The translations under genes were made by a program, and so were the position numbers. The notes under the pieces were generated by a model, which searched no databases, had not been told where the DNA came from, and worked only from the letters and a program-made list of their open reading frames with translations. From Cupriavidus sp. AU9028 (GTDB lineage Bacteria; Pseudomonadota; Gammaproteobacteria; Burkholderiales; Burkholderiaceae): DNA of 64,000 bases. The stretch is taken from the NCBI RefSeq assembly GCF_019795295.1, contig NZ_JAIMCG010000014.1, positions 1-64,000 of the forward strand, given 5' to 3'. Positions 1-7,873 of the stretch are shown one piece after another. How positions within the stretch are numbered: position 1 is the stretch's first letter; each line of letters begins with the position of its first letter.

Positions 1-41
1 CTAACCAGTACTAATTGCCCGTAAGGCTTGATCCTATAACC
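1..41 (+). rRNA. 23S rRNA, 3' end only
   Basis: The first about 40 bases match the typical betaproteobacterial 23S 3' end (CTAACCAGTACTAATTGCCC followed by GTAAGGCTTGATCC). The rest of the gene lies outside the window, and the exact 3' end is approximate. A spacer of about 110 bases separates it from the 5S gene. Confidence 0.85.
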
Positions 42-152
42 AGTGTGTTTGCCTGGTTGAGCTGCAAATGTGCCAACCGGTACAGCACAACCCACCTTGC
101 TACATTCCAGATTCGCGCAGGACGTGCCTCGCACGGCCCGCGCAACCCCTTA

Positions 153-268
153 TGCCTGGTGACCATAGCAAGTCGGAACCACCCCTTCCCATCCCGAACA
201 GGACCGTGAAACGACTTCGCGCCGATGATAGTGCGGACTACCCGTGTGAAAGTAGGTCATCGCCAGGC
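153..268 (+). rRNA. rrf: 5S rRNA
   Basis: The segment starts TGCCTGGTGACCATAGCAAG and ends with GCCAGGC, which pairs with the start as the 5S terminal helix. The internal segments CCCATCCCGAACAGGACCGT and GAAAGTAGGTCATCGCCAGG are standard 5S landmarks. At about 116 bases it has the usual length, and it follows the 23S end as expected in an rrn operon. Confidence 0.95.
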
Positions 269-278
269 TCTTATTGAG

Positions 279-313
279 AAACGCCCCAGATCCATCCGGT
301 CTGGGGCGTTTTG
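279..313 (+). terminator. rrn operon terminator
   Basis: The arms AACGCCCCAGA and TCTGGGGCGTT enclose a short loop and are followed by TTTT. It lies ten bases after the 5S gene and closes the rRNA operon. Confidence 0.85.
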
Positions 314-398
314 CTTTGTGGCGCCAGCAAAAACGCACTGACTCGTGTAGCGCAACGTGCGCCATAATGCGCCAAACGTCGTCCGTAGTGCCCCTTGA

Positions 399-761
399 AT
401 GCCCGACACCCGTGCCGCGCCTGCCAGCCAATGGTTTCTCTATCTGCTCGAATGCGCGGATGGCAGCGTCTATACGGGTATCACGACCGATGTCGAACGG
501 CGCTTCGAGCAGCATCGGAACGGGATTGGCGCCCGGTACACGCGTTCGCGCACTCCCGTTGCGGTAATGGGCAGTCTGCCTTGTGCCGACCGCTCGGAGG
601 CATCGCGTCTGGAGGCGGCGGTCAAGCGCTTGCGCGCCGAGAAGAAGCACGAACTCGTGCAGCGCATCCGGAGCAGCGAGCCTGCCGCCGTCCTTGCATG
701 GCTTGCCGCGCCCCGCGGCAAGGGCCTCGGCGGTCCACCTGACTCGCCACTCGATCCTTAA
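399..761 (+). CDS. GIY-YIG domain protein (UPF0213/YhbQ-like)
   Basis: A 120-residue protein that is essentially one GIY-YIG nuclease fold. The LYLLECADGSVYTGITTD segment near residue 15 carries the family's two Tyr-containing strands, followed by ERRFEQH and a run ending in a basic helix (RLRAEKKHEL). Stand-alone proteins of this size belong to the UPF0213/YhbQ group, some of which act as structure-selective or DNA-damage-related nucleases; the substrate here is not known. The C-terminal 20 residues are Gly/Pro-rich and probably disordered. It sits just after the rRNA operon, and no strong ribosome site fixes the start. Confidence 0.85.
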   Translation: MPDTRAAPASQWFLYLLECADGSVYTGITTDVERRFEQHRNGIGARYTRSRTPVAVMGSLPCADRSEASRLEAAVKRLRAEKKHELVQRIRSSEPAAVLAWLAAPRGKGLGGPPDSPLDP

Positions 762-773
762 GTCTGCGTTAAG
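757..773 (+). promoter_or_regulatory. Possible PmrA/OmpR-type direct repeat before the protease
   Basis: CTTAAG, five bases, then GTTAAG: two half sites one helical turn apart. This is the spacing and close to the sequence of a PmrA/BasR-type box (YTTAAK-N5-YTTAAK). It lies about 65 bases before the protease start, where a response regulator could act. The match is by eye, and no such regulator is in the window. Confidence 0.35.
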
Positions 774-836
774 TCTGGCTCCGTAGCATCTCCTCATCGC
801 CCCTGCCGTGGGCGGCAGTCCAATCAGGAGATGCAT

Positions 837-2303
837 ATGATTCGCCAGTCCGTTGCCCGTACCGCCATCGCCATCGCCGCAGTGGGCGCGATGGCTGGTG
901 GCTACCAGTACCTGCAGAAGGAAGCGGTAACCTCCAGCCATGCCGCGCCCGCACCGATCAGCGCGACGGCGCAGCCAGCCGGCGCCTATGCCGCGCCCAT
1001 CGATTTTTCCGGGATTGTCGACCGCTACGGTTCGGCCGTGGTGAACATCAGCGTGACGGCGCGTCAGCAGCGCACGGCCGCGCAGCTGCCTCCCGGCATC
1101 GATCCGGACAACCCGATGTTCGAGTTCTTCAAGCGCTTCGGGCCGCAGTTCCAGGTTCCGCAACCCGACCGTCCGCAATTGCTGCGCGGTCTTGGTTCCG
1201 GCTTCATCGTCAGTTCGGATGGGCTGATCCTGACCAACGCGCACGTCGTCGACGGCGCGCAGGAAGTCGTCGTCAAGCTGACCGACCGCCGCGAGTTCAA
1301 GGCGAAGGTGCTGGGCACCGACAAGCAGACCGATGTCGCCGTGATCAAGATCGAGGCGAAGGACCTGCCGACCGTCCAGCTGGGTGACCCCTCGCGTATT
1401 CGCGTGGGGGAACCGGTGGTTGCCATTGGTTCGCCCTACGGTTTCGAAAACACGGTCACCGCCGGCATCGTCAGCGCCAAGTCCCGCTCGCTTCCCGACG
1501 ATACCTATGTGCCGTTCATCCAGACCGATGTGGCAGTCAACCCCGGCAATTCCGGCGGCCCGCTGTTCAATCAGCGCGGGGAGGTGATCGGCATCAACTC
1601 GCAGATCTACAGCCAGACCGGTGGTTACCAGGGGCTGTCGTTTGCCATCCCGATCGACGTCGCGACGAAGGTGCAACAGCAGCTGGTCGCGCACGGCAAG
1701 GTCACGCGCGGGCGCCTCGGCGTCGGCGTGCAGGAAGTGAACCAGGCCCTGGCGCAGTCGTTCGGCCTGCCGCGGCCGGAGGGGGCGCTGGTGACCACGG
1801 TGGAGCCGGGCGGTCCCGCGGAAAAGGCCGGTCTGCAAGTCGGGGATGTCATCGTGCAGATCGGTGATCACAAGGTCGATCGCTCGGGAGAGCTCCCGGA
1901 ACGGGTGGCCGACCTGAAGCCGGGCGAGAAGACGGCGCTGAAGGTCATCCGCAAGGGGGACGCCAAGACGCTGGCCGTGACGATCGGCTCGATGCAGGAG
2001 CAGGCGGTGGCCAGGAGCGAGGACGGCGCGCAGTCTGGCGGCAAGCTCGGTCTGGCCGTGCGCCCGTTGAGCCCGGCGGAGCAGCGCGAAGGCGGCCTGC
2101 AAGGTGGGCTGGTGGTCGAGGACGTGGGCGGCCCTGCGGCGCGGGTGGGTATCGAACCCGGGGACGTTATCCTGGCGATCAACGGCACCCCTGTGACGAG
2201 CGTGGAACAGCTGCGTTCCCTGACCGCAAAGGCCAGCAAGGACGTCGCGCTGCTCGTGCAGCGCGGCGATGCGCGACTGTTCGTGCCGATCGAACTCGGT
2301 TGA
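837..2303 (+). CDS. Do-family (DegP/HtrA/MucD-like) periplasmic serine protease
   Basis: A 488-residue ATP-independent periplasmic protease and chaperone. An N-terminal hydrophobic segment (about residues 5-22) acts as signal or anchor. The trypsin-like domain has the triad His in LTNAHVV (about 136), Asp in TDVAVIK (about 166) and Ser in NPGNSGGP (about 239). Two PDZ domains follow, about 285-375 and 400-485, each with a carboxylate-binding loop and a GDVI strand. ATG 837 is preferred over ATG 831 because AGGAG at 826-830 is six bases before it and abuts the other. It is transcribed alone. Length and two-PDZ layout fit envelope-stress proteases. The DegP versus MucD assignment is open. Confidence 0.92.
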   Translation: MIRQSVARTAIAIAAVGAMAGGYQYLQKEAVTSSHAAPAPISATAQPAGAYAAPIDFSGIVDRYGSAVVNISVTARQQRTAAQLPPGIDPDNPMFEFFKRFGPQFQVPQPDRPQLLRGLGSGFIVSSDGLILTNAHVVDGAQEVVVKLTDRREFKAKVLGTDKQTDVAVIKIEAKDLPTVQLGDPSRIRVGEPVVAIGSPYGFENTVTAGIVSAKSRSLPDDTYVPFIQTDVAVNPGNSGGPLFNQRGEVIGINSQIYSQTGGYQGLSFAIPIDVATKVQQQLVAHGKVTRGRLGVGVQEVNQALAQSFGLPRPEGALVTTVEPGGPAEKAGLQVGDVIVQIGDHKVDRSGELPERVADLKPGEKTALKVIRKGDAKTLAVTIGSMQEQAVARSEDGAQSGGKLGLAVRPLSPAEQREGGLQGGLVVEDVGGPAARVGIEPGDVILAINGTPVTSVEQLRSLTAKASKDVALLVQRGDARLFVPIELG

Positions 2304-2330
2304 GCGGCCGCGGGCTGCTTCAACCACGCC

Positions 2331-2355
2331 GGAAGTATCACGTCGTGATATTTCC
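2331..2355. promoter_or_regulatory. 25-bp palindrome, probable operator
   Basis: The core TATCACG-T-CGTGATA is a perfect 15-bp palindrome, extended by GGAA on the left and TTCC on the right with one mismatched pair. The single-base centre makes a poor RNA hairpin loop but a good site for a dimeric DNA-binding protein. It begins 28 bases after the protease stop codon. Confidence 0.5.
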
Positions 2356-2409
2356 GCTCATGCGAGAGGCGGTAAACATGACTCCATCATCCGTTTGAAT
2401 GAAGGCCGC

Positions 2410-2465
2410 GTATACGTCCGTTCGGCGCGTATACGTTACGTATACCTGAGCATGTATACGTATAC
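2410..2465. repeat. Cluster of five GTATAC palindromes
   Basis: GTATAC occurs at 2410, 2429, 2440, 2454 and 2460, mostly as CGTATACGT or TGTATACGTATAC. Five copies in 56 bases of GC-rich DNA is far beyond chance. Spacings are 19, 11, 14 and 6 bases. It may be a multi-site operator or a nucleation site for a DNA-binding protein. Confidence 0.6.
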
Positions 2466-2469
2466 CCGA

Positions 2470-2508
2470 TCGCCCGGAAACCCTTGCTGCAAGCGGCTTT
2501 CCGGGCGA
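2470..2508 (+). other. Long inverted repeat with inner palindrome
   Basis: The arms TCGCCCGGAAA (2470-2480) and TTTCCGGGCGA (2498-2508) pair perfectly over 11 bp. The loop holds a second palindrome, CTTGC-T-GCAAG (2483-2493). No T tract follows, so it may be a leader structure or DNA site rather than a simple terminator. Confidence 0.55.
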
Positions 2509-2610
2509 CAACCGATACACGGAACGCGTTTCAGCGAGTATCATCACGACTGCAATGCAAGACGAAACACTGGTGTCTTCGTCCAGCAGACTCTGATCAA
2601 AGGGAAGTCT

Positions 2611-2928
2611 ATGCAGTTGGATTTCACGCGTGCAGCGACGGGGATCGCAACCGACAGGATGCGACGTTCCACTGGCGCGTCGACGACAACGCGGCGACGC
2701 AAGAAGGTTCCGGTTACGTACTGGGAGCGCGGCTATCGCTCGCACTACTATCGCAACGAGCGCGGCGAGAAGCTGGGCGAAGTCCGCCTGTCCGAGCGCG
2801 GCGAAGTGCCGGTGGTCTATCGCTGGTCCGCCGGCAACTATTCGGGCGCGGAGGGTTCGCTCGCGCATGCACGCATGCGCGTCGAGGAGACGGTCGGCTT
2901 CGGCATGCGGCAGTTGCCGCTGTTCTGA
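2611..2928 (+). CDS. Small basic hypothetical protein
   Basis: A 105-residue protein of unknown function. ATG 2611 was chosen because AAAGGG ends six bases before it; the reading frame is open much further upstream. Residues 15-32 are Arg/Lys/Thr-rich (TTTRRRKKVPVTYWERGY), followed by a Tyr/Arg/Glu-rich segment and a C-terminal MRQLPLF. There is no signal peptide or membrane helix. The composition suggests a small nucleic-acid-binding or ribosome-associated protein, but that is inference. It lies downstream of the palindrome-rich region, which may control it. Confidence 0.6.
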   Translation: MQLDFTRAATGIATDRMRRSTGASTTTRRRKKVPVTYWERGYRSHYYRNERGEKLGEVRLSERGEVPVVYRWSAGNYSGAEGSLAHARMRVEETVGFGMRQLPLF

Positions 2929-3148
2929 GCCTCGCTTCTACCGCTACCCCGCCATCCCTTCCTCTTCCTTGCGCCGGCCGACCGGCGCATCGCGTCCGGG
3001 CCTGTTCTGCGCGCCGGCGCACCTTCTGGCATCATAGGCAGGCCGCTGTCGGTCACCACGGCGGTTGCCGCGACCCGGCCGCGATGCCGGCGTGGCACGA
3101 CTCCACACCCTGTGTCTTCACGTCTGCCTCGCCGCGCTTCCAGTCGCC

Positions 3149-4027
3149 ATGCCGACCTCATCCGACCCTGTTCCCTCCCAGCCTCTCGTCAACGCGCCGC
3201 ACCCGCGGTCGAGCGCTGACGACCTGACGACGACGGCCGCCGCGGAAACGCTGCAGGCGCTGGCCGAGACGTTCCGCCGCGACGGCTACGTCGTCTTGCG
3301 AGGCTTTGCCCCCGAGAGCGTCTGTGCAGCGCTGGAGCAGGCTACGCGCGAGCAGCTCGCCGCAGCGGTCGCGCCGGTCGAGTACGAGGCGGAACTCGGA
3401 TATCCGGGCGCGCCGAGCAGTCGCGACGCCGCCGGAGGCGCTACCATCCGGCGCCTGCGGCAAGCCTTCGACCGGGGCGAGGCCTTTCGCCAATGGGCGC
3501 AGGCGCCGGCGCTGGCCGCTGTCGTCGGTGCGCTGCTGGGCGAGCGGCCCCGGCTGACCCTCGCGCACCATAACTGCGTCATGACCAAGCATCCGGCCTA
3601 TGGCAGCCAGACCGGCTGGCATCGCGATACGCGCTACTGGTCCTTCGAGCGTCCGGAACTGGTGACGGTGTGGCTGGCACTCGGCAACGAAGACGAGCGC
3701 AACGGCGGCCTGCGCGTCATTCCCGGTTCGCACGCAGTCGAGCTGCAGCCGGGTCAGCTGGATGCGGCGGAGTTCCTGGTGGAAGACCACCCGGCCAGCC
3801 GCCCCCTGCTCGAGGCGAGCCAGTCGCTGTCGCTGCAGCGGGCAGACGTGCTGTTCTTCGACAGCCGGCTGTTCCACAGCGCCGGGCAGAATCGCGGCAC
3901 GGCTGTCAAACTGTCGGTTGCCTTTGCTTACCTCGGCGCAAGCAATCGGCCGGTGCCCGGCTCGCGCTCGGCCGCCTCGCCGGTGATCGACCTGCCGCTC
4001 AACTGCGCAGACCGACCAGCGAGCTGA
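3149..4027 (+). CDS. Phytanoyl-CoA dioxygenase (PhyH) family protein
   Basis: About 292 residues forming an Fe(II)/2-oxoglutarate oxygenase. The metal triad is visible: His and Asp in HRDTRYW, in the middle of the chain, and a distal His in LFHSAGQNRG, with an Arg/Lys downstream for 2-oxoglutarate. FRRDGYVVLRGF near the N terminus and NGGLRVIPGSH are typical of PhyH proteins. Family members hydroxylate small molecules or acyl-CoA; the substrate is not predictable here. The ATG at 3149 removes a leader that looks non-coding; no clear ribosome site supports either start. Its 3' end overlaps the convergent IclR gene by 29 bases. Confidence 0.85.
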   Translation: MPTSSDPVPSQPLVNAPHPRSSADDLTTTAAAETLQALAETFRRDGYVVLRGFAPESVCAALEQATREQLAAAVAPVEYEAELGYPGAPSSRDAAGGATIRRLRQAFDRGEAFRQWAQAPALAAVVGALLGERPRLTLAHHNCVMTKHPAYGSQTGWHRDTRYWSFERPELVTVWLALGNEDERNGGLRVIPGSHAVELQPGQLDAAEFLVEDHPASRPLLEASQSLSLQRADVLFFDSRLFHSAGQNRGTAVKLSVAFAYLGASNRPVPGSRSAASPVIDLPLNCADRPAS

Positions 4028-4823
4028 TTTTCTCCGATGCCGCCAGCAGCGGCGGCAGGAAGCGCTGGACCATCTCTTCCGCGCTGGTGCGGTTGGCCTG
4101 GCCGCTGATGTTCATCGCGGCAATGACCTGTCCCGAGCGATTGCGAATCGGCGCGGACAGCGACACCAGGCCCTCTTCCAGTTCCTGGTCGATCTGGGCC
4201 CAGCCCTGCTGGCGCACCTGCGCAACGATGGCCTTCAGTCGGTCGATATCGGTCACCGTGCGTCCGGTGCGCTGGCGAAGGTCGCTGGCCCGCAGTGTCC
4301 GGTCCAGTTCTTCGTCGGTCAAGCCTGCCAGCAACACCCTGCCCATCGAGGAGCAGTAGGCCGGCAGCCGGCTGCCGATGGAGAGGTTGATCGTCATGAT
4401 CTTGCGGGCGGGTACCCGCAGCACATAGACGATCTCGGTCCCGTCCAGTACCGACACCGAGCAGCTCTCGTGCACCTCCTGCGACAGCGCCTCCATGATC
4501 GGCTCGGCCACGTTCCAGAAGGGCATCGAGGTCAGGTAGGCGAAGCCGAGGTCCAGGATCTTCGGTGTAAGCCGGAACAGCCTGCCCTCGGCCTGGACAT
4601 AGCCCAGGCTGACGAGTGTCAGCAGGATGCGCCGCGCGCCGGCACGGGTAAGGCCGCTGGCTTGCGCGATCTCGGTCAGGGTCTGCGCCGGGCGGCTCGC
4701 ATTGAAGGCGCGGATGACGGAGAGCCCACGGGCGAACGATTGCACATAGCTGTCGCTGGGCTTTTCCGCAGCGGGCGCGCGGTCGTCGCCGGAAGCGCTG
4801 GGATCGTTGGAAGCAGGGCTGGC
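3999..4823 (-). CDS. IclR-family regulator, PcaR/PobR-like
   Basis: About 274 residues (285 if the upstream GTG at 4856 is used). The N-terminal winged helix includes SYVQSFARGLSVIRAF and LTEIAQASGLTRAGARRILL. The C-terminal effector domain has SCSVSVLDGTEIVYV, LPAYCSSMGRVLLA and the closing SAPIRNRSGQVIAAMNIS, all IclR signatures. The YVQSFARGL opening is typical of the beta-ketoadipate regulators PcaR/PcaU/PobR. It lies 130 bases downstream of the MFS gene on the same strand and may be co-transcribed. Its likely aromatic effector fits the pcaIJF genes further along the window. Confidence 0.88.
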   Translation of the reverse strand, partial: ASPASNDPSASGDDRAPAAEKPSDSYVQSFARGLSVIRAFNASRPAQTLTEIAQASGLTRAGARRILLTLVSLGYVQAEGRLFRLTPKILDLGFAYLTSMPFWNVAEPIMEALSQEVHESCSVSVLDGTEIVYVLRVPARKIMTINLSIGSRLPAYCSSMGRVLLAGLTDEELDRTLRASDLRQRTGRTVTDIDRLKAIVAQVRQQGWAQIDQELEEGLVSLSAPIRNRSGQVIAAMNISGQANRTSAEEMVQRFLPPLLAASEKISSLVGLRS

Positions 4824-4953
4824 CATCGTAATGGCGGCGGGACGCCGCATGCACACGGAAAGGCCGAAAGGGTAGTGGAATTGGCGCGGATTCGCCAGTA
4901 TGGCGGGCCTTCAGGTGGAGAGGGCCGCCGGCGCCCGGTACCCGAAGTCCCGT

Positions 4954-6525
4954 CTACCGGAAGCTCTTCTGCACGGCGACGAACACCGCTACCAGCACGC
5001 AGACAAGCGCAAAGCCGTGCAGCAGGTCCATGCCGGCGAGCAGCGTGGCCTGGCGGTCCACCTCCTGCGACAGCTGCGCCAGCGTGCTGGCGGTGGAGCC
5101 GCCGGGCTGCTGCAGCATCGGCTCGAAACGGGTGATGTGTTCCACCAGATGGGTGCGATGCGTCGCCTGCCCTTGCTGCATCCAGATGCTGGCCAGGCCG
5201 GTGCCGAGCGCGGTGGCGATCTGCTTGCAGACGTTCTTGAACTGGTAGGCGTGCGGGAAGTCCTGGACCGGCAGATCGAGGTAGGTCATCGAGGCGACCT
5301 GGATCATCAGCAGCACGGGCGTCAGTCCTTCCAGCAGCACGACTGGAATCAGGGCGTAGTCGGGTGCGCCGGGAACCAGGCGCTGCGACAGCAGCATCGC
5401 GGCGCAGGCGTAGCACAACAGGCCGGCGACGATGACGCGGCGCTTGCGGAACACATGGCGTATCGACAGCGTCAGTACCACCGCGCCAATGGCGGCCACG
5501 GTGCCGCTGACGGACAGCAGCATGCTGGTGGTGCGGAAGGTCAACCCGAGGCCGCTCTGCGTCAGCGTCGGCATCAGGTAGGCCCAGATCGCGGACAGCA
5601 GGTAGTACAGCGTGTAGAAGCCCAGGCCATACAGGTAGCGGCGGCCGACCAGGCGCGAGAAGTCGATCCACGGATCGTCATGGCGGTGCAGCCGCCAGGC
5701 GCAGAAGGCCAGCAGCGCGACGCCCAGCGCCGCCATCAGCGGCATCTCGGGCGTGCTGAAGAAGCGCGTGTAACGCAGCTCCTGCAGCGTATGCAGCAGC
5801 ACCAGGGCACCGCCGGCGCCGGCGGTCGCGGCCGGCCAGTCCAGCGTGGTGACGGGCGGCAGGGGATCGCGTGGACCGCGCCTGGGGTAGGTCAGCGCAA
5901 CCGCGGCAATTACTGGCAGGGCAACCGCCGCCTGGAACAGGAAGACCGCGCGCCAGCCGATGTCGTCCAGGAAGATCCCGGTCAGCCATGGCGTGACGGC
6001 CAGCATGCCGAACGAACCCAGTCCGAAGCGCAGCAGCAGCGGGCCACGTTCGGGTGGCGCGGCAAGCAGCTGGACGAGGATTCGCGAGGCCGCGAACAGT
6101 CCGCCCGCGCCCAGGCCTTCCACGGTCTTGCCGACGATCAGGCCAGCCGGGCTGCCCGCTTCCGCGCACAGCAGGGCGCCGAGGGCGAAGACCGCGAGCG
6201 ACAGCAACGTGAAGCGCTTGTAGGTGATCCGCCGTGCGATCTGGTCCAGCAGCATGTTCATCAGCACTGCCGCGGCGGCATAGGCGCTGACCGCATACAG
6301 ATAGTCGGTCGGCGTGGCGCTGACCCCGCCCTGGATATGCTGGCTGGCGACCGCCATCATCAGCGAGGCGGAGAAGTCCAGCCCGGTCACCAGCCCCAGC
6401 GTCAGGCCAAACGCAGACAGCCGCAGCGGTCCCATCTCGGGATGCGAAGCGAGTCCCGGCGGCCGTGCCGCGGCGGACGGGTTGGCAGTGGAGCCGGGCT
6501 GGGAAGCGGAGGGACTTTGCGACAT
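4954..6525 (-). CDS. MFS transporter, DHA2/EmrB-like drug exporter
   Basis: A 523-residue inner-membrane transporter with about 14 hydrophobic segments, as in the DHA2 (EmrB) class. The segment VGKTVEGLGAGGLFAASRIL fits the motif-C region, and TGIFLDDIGWRAVFLFQ is a typical DHA2 sequence. A Ser/Pro/Ala-rich cytoplasmic N terminus precedes the first helix. The frame is open to 6771, but the upstream part is Arg/Pro-rich shadow, so MSQSPSAS at 6525 is taken as start; an AGGAGG lies rather far upstream. It precedes the IclR gene on the same strand, suggesting that the regulator controls it. Confidence 0.87.
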   Translation of the reverse strand: MSQSPSASQPGSTANPSAAARPPGLASHPEMGPLRLSAFGLTLGLVTGLDFSASLMMAVASQHIQGGVSATPTDYLYAVSAYAAAAVLMNMLLDQIARRITYKRFTLLSLAVFALGALLCAEAGSPAGLIVGKTVEGLGAGGLFAASRILVQLLAAPPERGPLLLRFGLGSFGMLAVTPWLTGIFLDDIGWRAVFLFQAAVALPVIAAVALTYPRRGPRDPLPPVTTLDWPAATAGAGGALVLLHTLQELRYTRFFSTPEMPLMAALGVALLAFCAWRLHRHDDPWIDFSRLVGRRYLYGLGFYTLYYLLSAIWAYLMPTLTQSGLGLTFRTTSMLLSVSGTVAAIGAVVLTLSIRHVFRKRRVIVAGLLCYACAAMLLSQRLVPGAPDYALIPVVLLEGLTPVLLMIQVASMTYLDLPVQDFPHAYQFKNVCKQIATALGTGLASIWMQQGQATHRTHLVEHITRFEPMLQQPGGSTASTLAQLSQEVDRQATLLAGMDLLHGFALVCVLVAVFVAVQKSFR

Positions 6526-6633
6526 GGGCGCAGCATACCGGCCCTCCTGCAACGGAAAAACCGCCTGCAGTGGATACACCGTGCATCGGCCCGAACAATG
6601 GCGGCCCCGGCGTCCCGGCCCGGCGTTCCGGCA

Positions 6634-6661
6634 ACAAAAAAGCCGGCGATGAACGCCGGCC
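6634..6661 (-). terminator. Terminator of the small DPY-repeat gene
   Basis: Read on the minus strand, GCCGGCG-TTCAT-CGCCGGC is followed by TTTTTTG. It lies about 28 bases after the stop codon of the small gene at 6689. Confidence 0.8.
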
Positions 6662-6688
6662 TTCTTGTGCTGCGAGGGATCGAGCCGC

Positions 6689-6949
6689 TCAGGCGCCCTG
6701 GCCGAATGCGTCGCGGCGGTCGGCCACGTGCGCACCCTCGGTGAAGGTATCGCGCTTGCCGAAGGCACCATCGGTGTACGGGTCGGCCGACTTCACGGCG
6801 CCGTCGGTATAGGGATCGGCCTTGCCGACATGTGCCACGCTGCCGTCCGCATCCAGCGTCAGGGCGTGGGCGGGCAGCGCCGACACGGCCAGTCCGCTGG
6901 CGCAAAGCAGGGCGAAAACGAGGCGGCGGGATTGTGCAAGAGTCTTCAT
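6689..6949 (-). CDS. Small exported protein with four DPYTDGA-type repeats
   Basis: An 86-residue protein with a clear Sec signal peptide (basic MKTLAQSRR, hydrophobic core, probable cut after A-H-A at residue 29). The mature part is short and made of four related units: DPYTDGA (45-51), DPYTDGA (56-62), DTFTEGA (67-73) and DAFGQGA (80-86). AAGGA lies eight bases before the ATG, and a terminator follows, so it is a self-standing gene. No enzyme motif is visible. The acidic, Tyr- and Gly-containing units could bind metal or cell-wall components; this is speculation. The protein at 25250 shares the motif. Confidence 0.75.
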   Translation of the reverse strand: MKTLAQSRRLVFALLCASGLAVSALPAHALTLDADGSVAHVGKADPYTDGAVKSADPYTDGAFGKRDTFTEGAHVADRRDAFGQGA

Positions 6950-7091
6950 GGTTTTTTTCCTTTGATGAATGCCGCGTGCTTGTCAGCACACGGAACGACT
7001 CTATGCCTCCGCGGCGAAGGAAAAAAGAGGCCTGCGATCAACACAGTGTTCACGGCCTCGCACAATCACGCTGCCCCTTCGCGCAGCAGGG

Positions 7092-7661
7092 TTACAGCAG
7101 ATGGCGGAAGCCGAATACGTTGGCACTGATGCCGGCCAGGACCATCAGCAGGATCTGGGCAATGATGAAGAGCACCAGCGGCGACAGGTCGAAGCCGCCG
7201 AGCCGGGGCATGATGCGGCGGATGGGGTCGAGCAGCGGGTCGGTCAGTTGCTGGATCACCGGCGTGACCGGCGAATGCGGATTGACCCACGACAGGATGG
7301 CCATCAGCAGCGTGACCCACATGATCAGGCTGATTCCCCATTTGACGACGTTGAGCACGGCGATCGCGAGAATGGCCGGCAGCAGTTCGAGCGGCATGCC
7401 GCCGGTCACCGCCAGTACCGCGGCGAGAAACACCACGGCCGTCAGCCATGCGGCCACTACCGTGGCCCAGTCGATGCCGCCGACGCCCGGAATGATCCGC
7501 CGCAGCGGGCGAACCAGCCAGTCGGTGACCTGAAACACCGCATGCGATACCGGGTTGCGGGCGGGCAGCCGGACCTGTTGCATCCACAGGCGCAGCAGCA
7601 GCGCCATGCCGAAGAGGGTAAAGACGGTGTCGAGCAGAAAGATCGCGATTTCCGTAAGCAT
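7092..7661 (-). CDS. YggT family membrane protein
   Basis: A 189-residue integral membrane protein with two tandem YGGT domains. Each has a hydrophobic helix, an amphipathic stretch and the signature proline/arginine segment (VRPLRRIIPGVGGID and LDPIRRIMPRLGGFD). The start at 7661 gives MLTEIAIFLLDTVF, the usual YggT opening; the longer frame lacks family similarity. In other bacteria YggT proteins are linked to osmotic tolerance or cell-division gene clusters, but the biochemical role is not settled. No partner gene is adjacent. Confidence 0.88.
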   Translation of the reverse strand: MLTEIAIFLLDTVFTLFGMALLLRLWMQQVRLPARNPVSHAVFQVTDWLVRPLRRIIPGVGGIDWATVVAAWLTAVVFLAAVLAVTGGMPLELLPAILAIAVLNVVKWGISLIMWVTLLMAILSWVNPHSPVTPVIQQLTDPLLDPIRRIMPRLGGFDLSPLVLFIIAQILLMVLAGISANVFGFRHLL

Positions 7662-7873
7662 CGGTTCCAGTATCCGTGGTCGGTGAGCGCAGGTGTCTGC
7701 GGACGCACAGATTCTGCCACACCGGCAAGGCCCGACATAAGCGAGACTCTGTTGTCTGCCCATCTTTGCTGCGTGATAGTGTCACGGCCCGACATGGCGG
7801 GCTCATATAATGTGCGGCAACAGCCAGTTCTCCCGGTCTCGGCCCGACCGTCATCCGCCCTTGCGATCCTGCC

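Larger units (their letters stand above)
2304..2610. other. Palindrome-rich intergenic region
   Basis: There is no gene here. From left to right it holds a 25-bp near-perfect palindrome (2331-2355), five GTATAC hexamers in 56 bases (2410-2465), and a long hairpin (2470-2508). About 100 quieter bases then lead to the ribosome site of the next gene. Each element is listed separately. Confidence 0.7.

Noticed and set aside
150-2327. Long minus-strand open frame of 725 codons across the 5S gene and the protease
   Set aside because: It overlaps a 5S rRNA gene and a well-supported protease, and its residues (His/Arg/Asp-rich) are those of a GC-rich antisense shadow.
4900-6744. 614-codon plus-strand frame opposite the MFS gene
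   Set aside because: Gln/Arg/Ala-rich without any motif, while the minus strand encodes a clear transporter.
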